From Chloroflexota bacterium (GTDB lineage Bacteria > Chloroflexota > Dehalococcoidia > SZUA-161 > SpSt-899), in the NCBI GenBank assembly GCA_018657655.1, contig JABHWQ010000543.1:1-16675 (forward strand): DNA of 16,675 nucleotides. The letters run 5' to 3'. The notes beneath the pieces are model-generated. The model was given only the letters and a program-made list of their open reading frames with translations, did not search any database and was not told the origin of the DNA. This document shows positions 15,273 to 16,675 of the stretch, piece by piece; positions within the stretch are counted from its first letter, which is position 1; each line of letters opens with the position of its first letter. A program made the translations under genes and the position numbers.

Positions 15273-15290
15273 TTTAGAGTGTACTCTAAA
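15273..15290. promoter_or_regulatory. Perfect 8-2-8 palindrome, possible operator
   Basis: TTTAGAGT, two bases, ACTCTAAA. The size and the form AGAGTnnACTCT resemble operators of MerR-family regulators such as the NmlR/AdhR type. No regulator gene lies in the window, and I do not see a clear -35 and -10 pair placed around it, so the assignment is tentative. Confidence 0.4.
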
Positions 15291-15304
15291 TAGCCGATTT
15301 ATTG

Positions 15305-15346
15305 TCCCCCTAGGGGAGTGGGAGAAAAACCCTCGCCTTTAGGCGA
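15305..15346 (+). other. Two adjacent small hairpins, possible leader RNA structure
   Basis: TCCCC (15305-15309) pairs with GGGGA (15313-15317), and TCGCC (15333-15337) pairs with GGCGA (15342-15346), with GGGAGAAAAACCC between and around them. The second is followed by AGATTTTAG, a poor T-run, so it is at most a weak terminator. Structured RNA upstream of an antiporter gene raises the idea of an ion-sensing riboswitch, but I cannot match any known consensus by eye. Confidence 0.3.
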
Positions 15347-15570
15347 AGATTTTAGTATGCTTGCGGTATGAATGGTTATCGAACATCCAGTCATAATACA
15401 TACCTATGTGAGATCAAGTATGGTCGTGCAAGATACGAAATACCGCGAGCCAAGACTTGTTGTGACTGTCGGAAAACGCAATTTCAAGTCAAATTCATGC
15501 CTTCCCTACGTTCGGAAAACGCTATCAAAAAGCAATTCTCGGGGTTTTTCAACAGTCTCGTTAGGTAACA

Positions 15571-15658
15571 CCGTTCGACCCTTCGACAAGCTCAGGGCGA
15601 ACGGTAGTGATCGGAACCTAGAAAACACGTTCGTGGTGAGTCTGTCGAACCATGAACG
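15571..15658. repeat. Inverted-repeat intergenic element, CCCTTCGACAAGCTCAGGG type
   Basis: Two arms face each other. The left arm (15571-15604) is bounded by CCGTTCG and CGAACGG around CCCTTCGACAAGCTCAGGG. The right arm (15628-15658), read on the other strand, has the same plan, CGTTC...TTCGACA...GAACG, with different stem bases. This is a common dispersed non-coding repeat in environmental genomes. It lies about 70 bp upstream of nhaA. Confidence 0.72.
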
Positions 15659-15731
15659 CTCTTCAGTTGACTTACAGCCGAACCCAAAGCTACCGCCTGC
15701 AAGGAGATAGTAGTTCATTCGAGTAAACGCC

Positions 15732-16675
15732 GTGAAACAGACTGATAGCAAACAAGACCGGACGAAAACCCAAATTTTCGTCGTCATCGAGAATTTCCTG
15801 GCCAAAGAAGCACATAGCGGTTTGCTTCTGTTTGCGGCTGCCCTCTTTGCTATGTTATGGGCAAACTCTGCATGGTCAGACTCGTATTTTGATTTGTGGC
15901 ATACATCTGGCGGGCTGTCGATCGGGGATCACAAGATTGAAATGGATTTGAGCCACTGGGTAAATGACGGCCTCATGGCCATCTTTTTTCTCCTGATCGG
16001 GCTGGAGATCAAACGAGAACTGGTGGTGGGAGAGCTTTCGACCTTCCGTAAAGCAGCCTTTCCGCTTGTCGGGGCGCTGGGAGGTATGATTGTCCCGGTG
16101 ATCTTTTACCTCCTAGTGAATCTTCAAGGTGGAGGGGATATCTCGGGATTCGGTATTCCGATGGCTACCGATATCGCCTTTGCGCTGGGGGTACTATTGT
16201 TGCTTGGCAACAGGATTCCTTCAGCATTGAAGGTCTTTCTCGTTTCACTCGCCGTGGTGGACGACTTGGGAGCGATCATATTGATCGCCGTTTTCTATAC
16301 CAGTTCCCTGGATTTGTCGGCTCTTGGCTATGCGGGAATTACACTTGTTCTTCTTATCATACTCAATCGCACCGGCATCAATGAGATATTCCCTTATCTG
16401 GTGTTGGGCATTGTACTGTGGTTTTGGGTATGGGAATCTGGCATCCATCCAACCATAGCTGGTGTGCTACTAGCGATAACAATTCCAGTGCGCGCAAGAA
16501 TCGATAGTGATAGGTTTCTCGATATATGTCGTGGAGAATTAAATGCGTTTGACCAGTGCGGGTTCAATCGTGAGGACATGCTACTGACCTTGGAGCAACA
16601 GGATTCACTCGAGAGACTGGAGCATGCTTATGAGTCTGTTCAGAATCCACTGGGGCGGTTGGGGCATCGAATTCA
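15732..16675 (+). CDS. nhaA: Na+/H+ antiporter NhaA (3' truncated by window end)
   Basis: The frame stays open from GTG 15732 to the window end, giving 314 residues. NhaA marks are clear: FFLLIGLEIKREL (85-97), GIPMATDIAFALGVL (141-155) with D147 equivalent to E. coli D133, and VSLAVVDDLGAIILIAVFYT (171-190) with the ion-binding pair D177/D178 equivalent to D163/D164. The protein exchanges Na+ for H+ across the inner membrane. After about residue 255 a hydrophilic segment with VQNPLGRL follows; the final helices lie outside the window. The start is uncertain: AAGGAG (15701-15706) is 25 bases from the GTG, but only 10 bases from an in-frame ATT at 15717, a rare start codon. No in-frame ATG is nearby. 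Confidence 0.93.
   Translation, partial: MKQTDSKQDRTKTQIFVVIENFLAKEAHSGLLLFAAALFAMLWANSAWSDSYFDLWHTSGGLSIGDHKIEMDLSHWVNDGLMAIFFLLIGLEIKRELVVGELSTFRKAAFPLVGALGGMIVPVIFYLLVNLQGGGDISGFGIPMATDIAFALGVLLLLGNRIPSALKVFLVSLAVVDDLGAIILIAVFYTSSLDLSALGYAGITLVLLIILNRTGINEIFPYLVLGIVLWFWVWESGIHPTIAGVLLAITIPVRARIDSDRFLDICRGELNAFDQCGFNREDMLLTLEQQDSLERLEHAYESVQNPLGRLGHRI

Larger units (their letters stand above)
15100..15731. other. Long intergenic region upstream of nhaA without a convincing gene
   Basis: About 630 bp with only short open frames that match nothing I recognise and lack Shine-Dalgarno sequences. From left to right it holds an AT-rich stretch, a bulged hairpin, an 8-2-8 palindrome, two small hairpins, about 220 bp of featureless sequence (15350-15570), an inverted-repeat element, and an AAGGAG near 15701. 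The cluster of structures in 15213-15346 could be a leader RNA or operator region for nhaA, although it is about 385 bp from the start codon. Confidence 0.6.

Noticed and set aside
15333..15358. Hairpin TCGCC/GGCGA as an intrinsic terminator
   Set aside because: Stem of only 5 bp and the following AGATTTTAG is not a real T-run.
15368..15710. Two overlapping open frames of 66 and 112 residues upstream of nhaA
   Set aside because: No Shine-Dalgarno sequence and no recognisable domain, and the second runs through the inverted-repeat element. Possibly gene remnants, but nothing supports this.
1..16675. tRNA, rRNA, CRISPR arrays, prophage, toxin-antitoxin or defence genes
   Set aside because: I looked for T-arm-like motifs, regularly spaced repeats and typical protein signatures on both strands and found none.

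Overview
The window looks like chromosomal DNA from a bacterium of the Chloroflexota, most probably Dehalococcoidia-like. This rests on gene order around dnaA, general protein character and the type of dispersed palindromic repeats, all judged by eye, so the taxonomy is an inference. It covers the replication-origin neighbourhood, a complete V/A-type ATPase operon, and the start of a Na+/H+ antiporter gene.

Left part (1-4747): the 3' end of a UvrD/PcrA-type helicase gene overlaps rph (RNase PH) by four bases and is followed by a DUF1015 gene, all on the + strand. A convergent gap of 229 bp with two palindromic repeat elements separates them from a minus-strand cluster of pyrE, nadD and obg. 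The Obg protein stops just where a C-terminal OCT domain would begin.

Origin (about 4770-5085): an AT-rich non-coding stretch with tandem A-rich repeats and three DnaA boxes (two perfect, one with a single mismatch) lies between obg and the 3' end of dnaA. This is the likely oriC. dnaA (minus strand) and the ATPase operon (plus strand) diverge from a 305-bp spacer.

ATPase operon (6723-15019): the order is E, DUF2764, A, B, D, I, K, then a two-CBS protein. This is the compact V-ATPase layout known from chlamydiae, spirochaetes and Bacteroidetes, with DUF2764 in the place of subunit C and no F or G gene. The K subunit has two hairpins, one carboxylate (E149), and the polar residues S64, Q65 and Q119 that line up with the Na+ site of Enterococcus hirae NtpK. 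A Na+-translocating enzyme is therefore plausible. The tightly packed operon is opened in only two places, either side of atpD. Each gap holds one half of the same palindromic repeat family, and the genes after both gaps lack a clear Shine-Dalgarno sequence.

Right part (15020-16675): a consensus-like promoter runs almost directly into a strong intrinsic terminator. Then come about 630 bp without a convincing gene, containing several hairpins, a perfect 8-2-8 palindrome and an inverted-repeat element. nhaA begins after this and is cut by the window end. V-ATPase and NhaA together suggest a locus for Na+/H+ homeostasis, though they are probably separate transcription units. I saw no tRNA, rRNA, CRISPR array or transposase gene.
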